Assembly (NCBI GenBank): GCA_024280455.1
Contig: JAJRQC010000054.1
Location: 1-64,000 of the forward strand
Reading direction: 5' to 3'
From: Deltaproteobacteria bacterium
GTDB lineage: Bacteria > Desulfobacterota > Desulfobulbia > Desulfobulbales > Desulfobulbaceae
DNA length: 64,000 nucleotides
Part shown: piece by piece, positions 45,414-54,982 of the stretch
Position numbering within the stretch: the first letter of the stretch is position 1
How the letters are laid out: every line of letters starts with the position of its first letter
Position numbers and translations under genes: made by a program
The notes under the pieces: model-generated
What the model was told of the DNA's origin: nothing
What the model saw: only the letters and a program-made list of their open reading frames with translations
The model's database searches: none

Positions 45414-46186
45414 GAGCTCAAATTGTAAAAATTATACTGCCGGTCCTGTTGGCGCTTGCACTCGGTGCGGCACCGTTTGTGTTTGCCTCGGGCCAGGGAG
45501 CAGCAGCGGTTACGGTTGGTGATGATCAGGCCCTGCATGGCGTAGAAGCAGTGCATGAGACCAATAAGGCTGCCGAGGACAGGAAACACGGCAATATTGC
45601 AGGGGCTGAGCATGAAAAACAGCTGGCTGCCGAGCATAACGCCGAGGGGGAAGGTGCTGAAGGTGCAGTCCACGGTGGTGAACATCGGGCCCCGATGATT
45701 ACGGCCGAAAAGCTTAAAGACCTGTTCTGGCGGACGGTCAACTTTATAGCCCTGGTGGTCATACTGGTTAAATTTCTGGCCAAGCCCATCAGCTCCGGTC
45801 TGTCAGGGCGCCGTAAGCAGATCAAGGAAGAGCTGGAAGAGCTGCAGGATAAGAGAGATGAGGCCGAGCGTTCGTATAAGGAATTCGTGTCCAGGTTGGC
45901 CGGTATGGAACAGGAGATGGACACTATTGTTGAGAGGGCTATTGCCCAGGCCGTAACGGAAAAAGCTCGAATTCTTGAGGAGGCCGAGCGGGCGGCAGAA
46001 GATATTAAGCGTCAGGCGGAAGCTGCTGTTGCTGCGGAACTGGTTGATGCAAAGCGCACATTGCGCAATGAGGTTGCCGAGCAGGCAGCCGCCATGGCTG
46101 AAGAGTTGATCGTTAAAAATCTGACCGCTGAGGATCAGGTAGCGATTACTGAACAGTATCTTGAAAGAGTAGGTGCGGTACAGTGA
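45410..46186 (+). CDS. atpF: F-type ATP synthase subunit b with long N-terminal extension
   Basis: 258 residues, about 100 longer than the usual ~156. Residues 1-27 look like a signal peptide or an extra helix (ALGAAPFVFASGQG). Residues 28-98 are rich in His, Glu and Ala with no membrane segment. The usual transmembrane helix follows (FWRTVNFIALVVILVKFLAKPISSGL, ~105-130), then the coiled-coil stalk. The extension is probably periplasmic and its role unknown. It overlaps atpH by 4 bp. Confidence 0.9.
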   Translation: MRAQIVKIILPVLLALALGAAPFVFASGQGAAAVTVGDDQALHGVEAVHETNKAAEDRKHGNIAGAEHEKQLAAEHNAEGEGAEGAVHGGEHRAPMITAEKLKDLFWRTVNFIALVVILVKFLAKPISSGLSGRRKQIKEELEELQDKRDEAERSYKEFVSRLAGMEQEMDTIVERAIAQAVTEKARILEEAERAAEDIKRQAEAAVAAELVDAKRTLRNEVAEQAAAMAEELIVKNLTAEDQVAITEQYLERVGAVQ

Positions 46187-46725
46187 GACAAACTATCTTA
46201 GCACGACGGTATGCCAAGGCTCTTTTTTCCCTCGGCAAAGAACAGGGAAAAAACGAAAACTACAGTGAGGCGCTGGGCGCAATTGCAGAACTCTACAAGG
46301 ATGAATCGGTAGAGAATGCGTTGATCAATCCACTCTATCCGCTTGATGCCAGGCAGAAGGTGATGGCAAAAATTGCCGAACTGGCAAAAGCGGATACAAT
46401 CCTGACCAATTTTCTCAATCTTCTTCTTGAGAAGAAGCGGGCCGACATCCTGCCGGATATCGCCCACGAGATGCAGGTTATGGTTGATCAGGAACAGAAC
46501 ATCAGTCATGGTTCCGTGGTTTCAGCCATTGAGCTTGACGATGCCCTGAAAGAAAAGATCCAGCAGACCCTGGAGAAAATTACAGGGAACAAGGTGATCC
46601 TTGAGGCCAGTGTTGATCCTTCCATTATCGGCGGGGTTGTTGCCAAGGTTGGTGACCTGGTGCTTGATGGAAGTATAAAAACACAACTTAATGGATTAAA
46701 AGAATCTATCAAGGGGAGAGAATAG
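46183..46725 (+). CDS. atpH: ATP synthase subunit delta
   Basis: 180 residues, normal for OSCP/delta, which fixes the stator to the top of F1. [16 protein letters not shown] is the N-terminal signature and [24 protein letters not shown] the C-terminal one. GTG start at 46183 inside the atpF stop. Confidence 0.95.
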   Translation: MRQTILARRYAKALFSLGKEQGKNENYSEALGAIAELYKDESVENALINPLYPLDARQKVMAKIAELAKADTILTNFLNLLLEKKRADILPDIAHEMQVMVDQEQNISHGSVVSAIELDDALKEKIQQTLEKITGNKVILEASVDPSIIGGVVAKVGDLVLDGSIKTQLNGLKESIKGRE

Positions 46726-46729
46726 TCAA

Positions 46730-48253
46730 ATGCAGATCAAAGCAGAAGAAATTAGTCAGATCATTAAAGATCAAATAGCTGGCTACGAAAGTGATGTAGA
46801 CCTGAAGGAAACAGGAACGGTTCTCTCCGTTGGTGACGGTATTGCCCGCGTCTATGGTGTAGAGAATTGTCAGGCCATGGAGCTGCTTGAGTTCCCCGGT
46901 GGTATCATGGGTCTTGCCCTCAACCTTGAGGAAGATAATGTTGGTGTCGCCGTCATGGGCGATGTTCGTTATATTAAAGAAGGTGATGTGGTCAAGAGAA
47001 CCGGACGCATTGCTGAGGTTCCGGTTGGTCCCCCTATGGAAGGCCGGGTTGTAGACGGAATCGGCCAGCCCATTGACGGTAAAGGCCCGATTGAAGGGGC
47101 TGAGATCCGGAAGATGGAAGTTATTGCCCCGGGTGTTATCGCCCGAAAGGGTGTGCATGAGCCCTGCTATACCGGATATAAGGCCGTTGACGGTATGACC
47201 CCGGTCGGTCGCGGACAGCGTGAGCTGATTATCGGCGATCGCCAGATCGGTAAAACCGCTCTCTGTGTTGATGCCATCATCGCCCAGAAAGAGACCGATG
47301 TACATTGTATCTATGTTGCAACCGGCCAGAAAAAATCCACCGTGGCCCTGGTTGTTGAAAACCTGCGTAAACACGGTGCCATGGAATATACCACGGTTGT
47401 TGCTGCATGTGCCTCCGATCCGGCTCCAATGCAGTATGTTTCCGCCATGGTTGGTTGTGCCATGGGTGAGTACTTTCGTGATAACGGTCAGCACGCACTG
47501 ATCATATACGATGATCTCTCCAAACAGGCTGTTTCCTATCGTGAGCTCTCCCTGTTGCTGAGACGACCTCCTGGACGTGAGGCCTACCCCGGTGATATTT
47601 TCTTCAACCATTCACGCCTGCTTGAACGTTCCGCCAAGGTCAGCGATGAGCTTGGAGCTGGTTCGTTGACTGCCCTGCCGATTATTGAGACCCAGGCTGG
47701 TGATGTATCCGCTTTTATTCCGACCAATGTTATCTCCATTACCGATGGGCAGGTATTCCTGGAACCAAGCCTGTTCTTTGCCGGTGTTCGTCCTGCAATC
47801 AACGTTGGTATTTCGGTATCCCGTGTTGGTGGTGCCGCCCAGGTTAAGGCCATGAAACAGGTTGCAGGTACCCTTCGTCTTGATCTGGCCCAGTATCGTG
47901 AGCTTGCCGCTTTTGCCGGTTTCGGTTCCGATCTTGATGCCGCCACCCAGGCCCAGTTGACCCGTGGTGAACGTCTGGTTGAGATTCTCAAGCAGCCGCA
48001 GTATATGCCATTGTCGATGGAGAAACAGGTCACTATCCTCTTTGCCGGAACCAAAGGCTTTCTTGATGAGTTTCCTGTCAACACTCTTGGCGACTACGAG
48101 CAGGAACTGTACACATACATTGAAAGTAATGAACCTTCCATCTTCTCTGATCTCAAGGAACAGGAAGAGATTACCTCTTCGATTGAAGAGAAGATGCGGA
48201 AGACGATTACCGCATTTGGTGAAACTTTCAAGGCAACCAAGGGCCTGAACTAA
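46730..48253 (+). CDS. atpA: ATP synthase subunit alpha
   Basis: 507 residues, typical length. The P-loop GDRQIGKT is near residue 169. The [17 protein letters not shown] signature is present. Non-catalytic nucleotide-binding subunit of F1. AGGGGAGAG precedes ATG 46730. Confidence 0.98.
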   Translation: MQIKAEEISQIIKDQIAGYESDVDLKETGTVLSVGDGIARVYGVENCQAMELLEFPGGIMGLALNLEEDNVGVAVMGDVRYIKEGDVVKRTGRIAEVPVGPPMEGRVVDGIGQPIDGKGPIEGAEIRKMEVIAPGVIARKGVHEPCYTGYKAVDGMTPVGRGQRELIIGDRQIGKTALCVDAIIAQKETDVHCIYVATGQKKSTVALVVENLRKHGAMEYTTVVAACASDPAPMQYVSAMVGCAMGEYFRDNGQHALIIYDDLSKQAVSYRELSLLLRRPPGREAYPGDIFFNHSRLLERSAKVSDELGAGSLTALPIIETQAGDVSAFIPTNVISITDGQVFLEPSLFFAGVRPAINVGISVSRVGGAAQVKAMKQVAGTLRLDLAQYRELAAFAGFGSDLDAATQAQLTRGERLVEILKQPQYMPLSMEKQVTILFAGTKGFLDEFPVNTLGDYEQELYTYIESNEPSIFSDLKEQEEITSSIEEKMRKTITAFGETFKATKGLN

Positions 48254-48271
48254 GTATAGAGGACCAATCCC

Positions 48272-49153
48272 ATGCCAGGATTAAAGGATGTCAAAGATAA
48301 AATAGAAGGCGTCTCCAAAACTTCGCAGATTACCAAGGCCATGAACATGGTTGCCTCGGCTAAACTGCGAGGTGCCCAGGAGAAGATGGAGTCCTTCAGG
48401 CCCTACTCGGAAAAGTTTGCCGAGGCCATGAAAGATCTTTCCGGAGGGATGAAGGACAGTAATCTTCCCCTGATGGAAGTCCGCGAGGTCAAAAGTGTCG
48501 AGATTGTAGTTGTCACCTCTGATCGTGGACTCTGCGGTAGCTTTAATGCACATATTATTACAACCGTAACCAAGCTCATGTGGCAGTATGAGAGCGAAGG
48601 GAAAAAGGTCTCCTTTGTAACCGTCGGCAATAAAGCGAAACAGGGTTTAAAGAAAACCGGGAAGATTCGGGCCTCATACGGCGACATCATGGGTACCTTC
48701 CAGATGTTTAATGCCCGTGAGATTTCTCAGGGCGTTATTGCAAACTTTGTCAGTGGTAAGAGCGACCAGGTTGATCTGGTTTACGGAAAATTTCATTCAG
48801 TTGCTGTTCAAAAACCGGAAGTGGAAGAACTGCTGCCTATTAAACCTGTTGAGAAGGAAGGCGGTGCGGAACAGTCCAAAGCCGGTGTCAGTGGAGCATA
48901 CTTATATGAGCCGGAACCTGATGAAATTATGGAAGTTCTGCTGCCGCTCTATGTTAACGTTGAGGTGTATCACGCCATGATTGAAGTTGGTGCCAGTGAA
49001 CATGCCGCCAGAATGACGGCCATGGATAACGCGACCAACGCATGTAAAGATATTATTGCTGATCTTACTCAGCTCTATAATAAAGCTCGTCAGTCAGCCA
49101 TTACCGGCGAGTTAATGGATATTGTCGGTGGTGCTGAGGCGCTGAAAGGCTAA
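48272..49153 (+). CDS. atpG: ATP synthase subunit gamma
   Basis: 293 residues. Central shaft of F1. The N-terminal KDKIEGVSKTSQITKAMNMVA and C-terminal ARMTAMDNATNACKDII...YNKARQSAITGEL blocks are diagnostic. It follows atpA by 18 bp. Confidence 0.97.
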   Translation: MPGLKDVKDKIEGVSKTSQITKAMNMVASAKLRGAQEKMESFRPYSEKFAEAMKDLSGGMKDSNLPLMEVREVKSVEIVVVTSDRGLCGSFNAHIITTVTKLMWQYESEGKKVSFVTVGNKAKQGLKKTGKIRASYGDIMGTFQMFNAREISQGVIANFVSGKSDQVDLVYGKFHSVAVQKPEVEELLPIKPVEKEGGAEQSKAGVSGAYLYEPEPDEIMEVLLPLYVNVEVYHAMIEVGASEHAARMTAMDNATNACKDIIADLTQLYNKARQSAITGELMDIVGGAEALKG

Positions 49154-49183
49154 CTAAACTACCTAGGGTATTTAATTTGATAG

Positions 49184-50620
<1,437 letters not shown>

Positions 50621-50653
50621 GCAGTTCGTGTAAGCTGAACCGAGGTATAACCG

Positions 50654-51070
50654 ATGGCACAGATTCATCTTGAAGTCGTAACTCCTACCGGACCTGTCAT
50701 CAGTGATGATGTTGATATCGTCACTGCTCCTGGTGTCGGAGGCGAGTTTGGCGTCCTGGCAAATCACGCTCCGTTTTTGAGCACGATTAAAACAGGTACC
50801 TTAAGCTTTAAGCAAGACAAGCAGACAAAGTACCTGATGGTCAGCGGCGGATTCTCCGAAGTCTCTAATAATCAAATTACCTTTCTTGTCGAAAGTGCTG
50901 AATATGGAAACGATATTGATGTCGATCGTGCCATGCTTGCTAAAGAGCGGGCTGAAAAACGCCTTGCTCAGGCTCAGTCACAGAGTGAGAAGTTGAACCG
51001 TGTTCGGGCAGAGGCCGCATTGCAGCGTGCTTTAGCCAGAATACGAGCAGCAGAACTTGCTCGACAATAG
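50654..51070 (+). CDS. atpC: ATP synthase subunit epsilon
   Basis: 138 residues, normal length. The N-terminal beta sandwich ([39 protein letters not shown]) and the C-terminal helical pair are present. Last gene of the operon; a and c subunits (atpB, atpE) are not in this window, as is usual for split atp operons. Confidence 0.95.
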   Translation: MAQIHLEVVTPTGPVISDDVDIVTAPGVGGEFGVLANHAPFLSTIKTGTLSFKQDKQTKYLMVSGGFSEVSNNQITFLVESAEYGNDIDVDRAMLAKERAEKRLAQAQSQSEKLNRVRAEAALQRALARIRAAELARQ

Positions 51071-51091
51071 GTATAAATTACAGTAGTTTTT

Positions 51092-51122
51092 AAGCCGCCC
51101 TTTAAGGGCGGCTTTTTTTTTA
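51092..51122 (+). terminator. Terminator of the atp operon
   Basis: A GC-rich stem AAGCCGCCC...GGGCGGCTT (51092-51113) with a very short loop and a tail of nine or ten T. Confidence 0.93.
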
Positions 51123-51208
51123 TATTAATATGAACCGGCTGGAATTAAACATCCTGATTTCAGTGCATTGGTGCAAACTCCAATCCGCCAATATTGTATG
51201 GAGGCCCT

Positions 51209-52627
51209 ATGAAACCCAAAGAACGAATGGCGATACCACGCCAATATCCAAAGGAACTCAGCCCTGAAGAGCGGGTAACAAATTTTAAAGAGGTCACCTT
51301 TGGCTTTGACGAAGAGACGGCCATTCTTGAAGCCAATCGATGTCTGCAGTGTAAAAAACCGACCTGCATCCAGGGATGTCCCATTCGCAACGATATTCCA
51401 GGATTTATTTTACTGCTGCGCGACAAGAACTTTGAGGAGGCCTACTGGAAAGTACGTGAAACCAGCACCCTGCCTTCGGTCTGCTCCAGGGTTTGTCCCC
51501 ATGAATTCCAGTGCGAAGGTTCCTGTGTCCGCGGGAAAAAAGGTGAAGCCGTTGCCATAGGAATGCTTGAGCGATATCTGACAGACTGGATGGTAGCCAA
51601 CGGGAAAGATTTATCCAGAGAGTGTGCGCTCCCTAATGGAAAGAAAGTTGCTATTGTTGGATCCGGTCCGGCAGGTATGACAGCAGCCTATATCCTGGCC
51701 CATCTTGGCTACGGCTGTACGATTTTTGAGGCCTTGCCGATCTTTGGCGGCATGCTGTCAGTCGGTATCCCCCATTACCGTCTCCCCCGTGACATTATCG
51801 GTGCCGAGCTCTATTCTCTGAAGCATTGTGGAGTTGAGATTGTTTACGGAACGACTATTGGTCAAGATAAGTCTCTGGCCGATTTGAAAAAGGAAGGTTT
51901 TGAGGCGGTTTTTCTTGGTGTTGGTGCCCATAAAAGCCGTAAACTCGGTATTGAAGGTGAGGATGGGACTGAAGGTGTTCTGCACGGAGTTGATTATCTG
52001 CGCCGGGTACTCACTGGTGAAGATCTTAATATCGGAGACAAGGTCGTCGTTGTCGGCGGCGGCAATGTTGCCATTGATGTCGCCCGGGTTGCGCTGCGCC
52101 GCGGTTCAAAAGACGTCTTTATTCTCTATCGTCGGAGCAAAGAAGAAATGCCTGCCTCCAGTGCTGAGATTCATCATCTTGAGGAAGAGGGGGTGCGCAT
52201 TGAAATGCTGGCCGCACCGGTCAAGATTCAGCAGGAAAACGGTCGGATGACCGGAGTGGAATGTGTTCGGATGGAGCTCGGCGAGCCTGATGATTCAGGT
52301 CGGCGGCGACCGGTTGTCAAGGAAGGGTCAAACTTTATTATAGAAGCCGACTCCATAATTCCAGCCATCAGTCAGGATGTGGATCATACGGCGGATAATG
52401 GTCTTGATATCAAGGTCGAATCCTGGGGAACCTATACCGTAGATTCTAAAACTCTGCAGACCAGTGAGGAGTGGGTTTTTGCGGGTGGAGATGATGTCCT
52501 TGGCCCGCAGACCGTGGCCAAAGCGGTTTATCAGGGAAAAGTTGCGGCGGAATCCATGCATCGATACATCCAGGGCGAAGATTTGCTTGAGGGCCGGGAC
52601 CTCAACTGTTACATGGTCGACTGGTAA
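51209..52627 (+). CDS. GltD/NfnB-like NADPH-dependent Fe-S flavoprotein oxidoreductase
   Basis: 472 residues. The N-terminal Fe-S region has CLQCKKPTCIQGCP and CSRVCPHEFQCEGSC. FAD motif VGSGPAGMTAAY and NADPH motif VVGGGNVAIDVARVAL follow. This is the glutamate synthase small-subunit fold, also used by NfnB/SudA electron-bifurcating transhydrogenases. No gltB or nfnA neighbour is present, so the partner is unknown. ATG 51209 with TGGAGG is preferred to the GTG/ATG upstream. A repeat copy follows. Confidence 0.88.
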   Translation: MKPKERMAIPRQYPKELSPEERVTNFKEVTFGFDEETAILEANRCLQCKKPTCIQGCPIRNDIPGFILLLRDKNFEEAYWKVRETSTLPSVCSRVCPHEFQCEGSCVRGKKGEAVAIGMLERYLTDWMVANGKDLSRECALPNGKKVAIVGSGPAGMTAAYILAHLGYGCTIFEALPIFGGMLSVGIPHYRLPRDIIGAELYSLKHCGVEIVYGTTIGQDKSLADLKKEGFEAVFLGVGAHKSRKLGIEGEDGTEGVLHGVDYLRRVLTGEDLNIGDKVVVVGGGNVAIDVARVALRRGSKDVFILYRRSKEEMPASSAEIHHLEEEGVRIEMLAAPVKIQQENGRMTGVECVRMELGEPDDSGRRRPVVKEGSNFIIEADSIIPAISQDVDHTADNGLDIKVESWGTYTVDSKTLQTSEEWVFAGGDDVLGPQTVAKAVYQGKVAAESMHRYIQGEDLLEGRDLNCYMVDW

Positions 52628-52668
52628 ATTTTTTGTAACTATTCAGGAGTACCTCACGGAGTCTACGC

Positions 52669-52750
52669 TTATCTGGTTGTGGTTGTGCGCTGTGAAACCT
52701 GGAGTCTGCACTTTGCTCCGCTTACCTGGTCCTGCCATGCTGGTTTATCC
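52669..52750 (+). repeat. Diverged long-form copy of the dispersed repeat
   Basis: It shares GAGTCTGCACTTTGCTCCGC and the TGGTCCTGCCATGCTGGTTTA end with copy B at 39.3 kb; its start is degenerate. It sits between the convergent oxidoreductase and amidase genes. Confidence 0.75.
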
Positions 52751-52798
52751 ATTTGAAGTTCTGCGTTGCAATGCGCCGGCAGCGCAGAACAGCTTTTG

Positions 52799-54754
52799 TC
52801 AAAGCTGAACCGCTGCAGTGGTGTGGTTTTCGACATACGCGGCCACACCTGCAGCAATCTGGTGAGCAATATCTTCAAGATATGCATCCGTCTTGAGAAG
52901 TTTTACCTCATCGGGGTTGGTGATAAACGAGATCTCCGCCAGGATTGCCGGCATCTCAGCACCAATCAGCACATAAAACGGGGCCTGCTTGACCCCGAGA
53001 TCTTTCACGGAATATTTTTCCCGTGCCAGGCCCGAGATCATGTTGGCCTGAACAAATTCCGCCAGCCTGGAAGATTCTAAAATCTTAGAGTTCTGCATCA
53101 GGTCGGTGAGAATGTTCTGCATGTCGCTGATGTTGTGGGTTGATGTCGCATTCTCCCTGGCTGCAACCCGCATGGCTTCGGCGTTGGTTGCCAGATTCAG
53201 GTAAAAGGTTTCTACGCCGCGTGCGGATTTGTTGGGATGGGCATTGACGTGGATGGAAACAAAAAGATCGGCCCCGGATGTATTGGCAATGGCGGTACGT
53301 TCTTCCAGCGGCAGAAAGGTGTCCGTATTCCTGGTGAGCTGAACTTCGTATTTATATTCCTGCTGCAGAATATCCGCTAACTTTTTGGCTACCTTTAAAA
53401 CAATATCTTTTTCTTTGGTGCCAAAGGCCATCGCCCCGGGGTCTTTGCCGCCATGACCGGGATCAAGAACAATTTTCCGAATACCCAGGCCAAGTTGCTG
53501 GGCCAGGGAGAGCTGCACGTTCTTGGTCGACGCCACGGTCGGTTGCCTGTGAGCCGGCTTTCTTTTTTTGCTGTCTTTAAGCGTTATAAAAGGATGCGGC
53601 GTCGGCTGCCGGGTCTCACCTATCGCCGGTGTTTTTTTAGATTGTTCGACAACAGGCGTTGTGGCGGCAGGCGGGCCGGGTTTGACTTTTTTTATGCCAC
53701 GGACATCGACCACTACCCGGGAAGGGTCGTTGAGGCTGAAGACCTTATAGTCGGAAATTGATTCAATATCCAGCACAACCCGCACCGTGCTGTCATTGAA
53801 CTGGCCGGTGCGTACCTGTTGGAGCAGGCCGTCTTCAATGGGGATCGGAGAGCGAAGTTCGGGCGGAATGTAGCTTTGGGAAAAATCAATGTACAGCCGC
53901 CGGGGCTGATCACCATCTTTTTCCAACAGGCTGGTAGAGTAGTGGACCGGGGCGGTTGTACGGACAACTATCCTGGTGTAATCAGCTGAAGACCAGTAGT
54001 TAACCGGCAGAACATTTACCAGATTATGGAGGGTGTTGGAGCGGGTTAACTGGTCCGGCAGGGGAATATCCCTGGTTTTGGCCAATTCCTTCAGCCGGTT
54101 GATGGCCTGGGCGTATTTATCACCCGCCGGGAATCTTTTGACTATTTTTATGTACATCTTGGCCGCCTGGGCCGGGTCGTTTTTTTCGTTTTGATAGATA
54201 TCGGCAGTAACAAACAGGGCGTCGTCGGCAAGATTATTTTTTGGAAAAACAGCGGCCAGCTTCTGGAAATAATTGATCGACTCATCAAGGTCTATGGGAA
54301 GCTTGAATCGCTGATACATCCGCCGGTACATGCGACCCATCATGTACAAACATGAAGGGGCCAATTTTTCTTTGGGACCCGCCAGGTAAATACGACGAAA
54401 ATTACGCACGCCTGATAACCAGTTGCTGCGTTCCTCTCCCAATTCGGTATCCCGTTCCAGCCTGTAATAATAGTCTTTGGCTGCCTTGTAGAGTTGAACT
54501 GTATCCGAAAATTGCCCGCGAAGTGATGCTGATCCAGGGCTGTTTTCATGGTTGGTTGTGGCTGTGACGTTAATAATCTGGTCCAGCCATGCTGGTTTAT
54601 CCGTGTTGAGAGTGAGTTCCGGCGGGGTAAGTTCCGCAGCACCGGCGAGGTGAGGGAGCAATGACGGAAACAGGATGAGGCCAAGGACAAAAAGAAGCGC
54701 AGGCGGAAAGAGGTCGGCGTTGATTTTCGAACGGGTGACGGGACTTGACATCAT
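52799..54754 (-). CDS. N-acetylmuramoyl-L-alanine amidase (AmiC-like) with repeat-derived insert
   Basis: About 651 residues, exported. The signal peptide ends near HLAGAAE. A TPR-like region (about 75-240) and an AMIN domain follow, then a Thr/Pro/Lys linker and a C-terminal Amidase_3 domain with zinc ligands in DPGHGG, PLEERT and SIHVNAH and the catalytic Glu in PAILAEISF. It cleaves peptide stems from peptidoglycan during cell division. Residues about 45-78 (KPAWLDQIINVTATT... to LRGQFSD) are encoded by a copy of the dispersed repeat. ATG 54754 is preferred to 54832 because it leaves a usual signal peptide. Confidence 0.9.
   Translation of the reverse strand: MMSSPVTRSKINADLFPPALLFVLGLILFPSLLPHLAGAAELTPPELTLNTDKPAWLDQIINVTATTNHENSPGSASLRGQFSDTVQLYKAAKDYYYRLERDTELGEERSNWLSGVRNFRRIYLAGPKEKLAPSCLYMMGRMYRRMYQRFKLPIDLDESINYFQKLAAVFPKNNLADDALFVTADIYQNEKNDPAQAAKMYIKIVKRFPAGDKYAQAINRLKELAKTRDIPLPDQLTRSNTLHNLVNVLPVNYWSSADYTRIVVRTTAPVHYSTSLLEKDGDQPRRLYIDFSQSYIPPELRSPIPIEDGLLQQVRTGQFNDSTVRVVLDIESISDYKVFSLNDPSRVVVDVRGIKKVKPGPPAATTPVVEQSKKTPAIGETRQPTPHPFITLKDSKKRKPAHRQPTVASTKNVQLSLAQQLGLGIRKIVLDPGHGGKDPGAMAFGTKEKDIVLKVAKKLADILQQEYKYEVQLTRNTDTFLPLEERTAIANTSGADLFVSIHVNAHPNKSARGVETFYLNLATNAEAMRVAARENATSTHNISDMQNILTDLMQNSKILESSRLAEFVQANMISGLAREKYSVKDLGVKQAPFYVLIGAEMPAILAEISFITNPDEVKLLKTDAYLEDIAHQIAAGVAAYVENHTTAAVQL
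54502..54603 (+). repeat. Dispersed repeat copy inside the amidase coding region
   Basis: About 102 bp running from TATCCGAAAATTGCCCGCG to CCATGCTGGTTTATCCG, a multiple of three. Its reverse complement is read in frame as ~34 residues just after the amidase signal peptide. Other copies contain stop codons in that frame, for instance TAA after KPAWLDQDF; this copy has small deletions that keep it open. Confidence 0.9.
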
Positions 54755-54982
54755 TATTTTCCGGGCAATGGCACTATGTTGAAGCAGAGTTGTCAGGGGT
54801 TCTTCCGGCCGTACCCGGCAGGAAGAATTCAACCGGATATGTTAGTACAATAAAGTATACCGTATTGGCTGGGATAGGTAAAATAAATTGTCTTTGAGTC
54901 TATTACAAAGTTCGTGGCATTTTAAGGGGTACTTCTCTTCCCGGGAACGACTGGGGCGGCACCCTCTCTCCGGATCTGTCCG

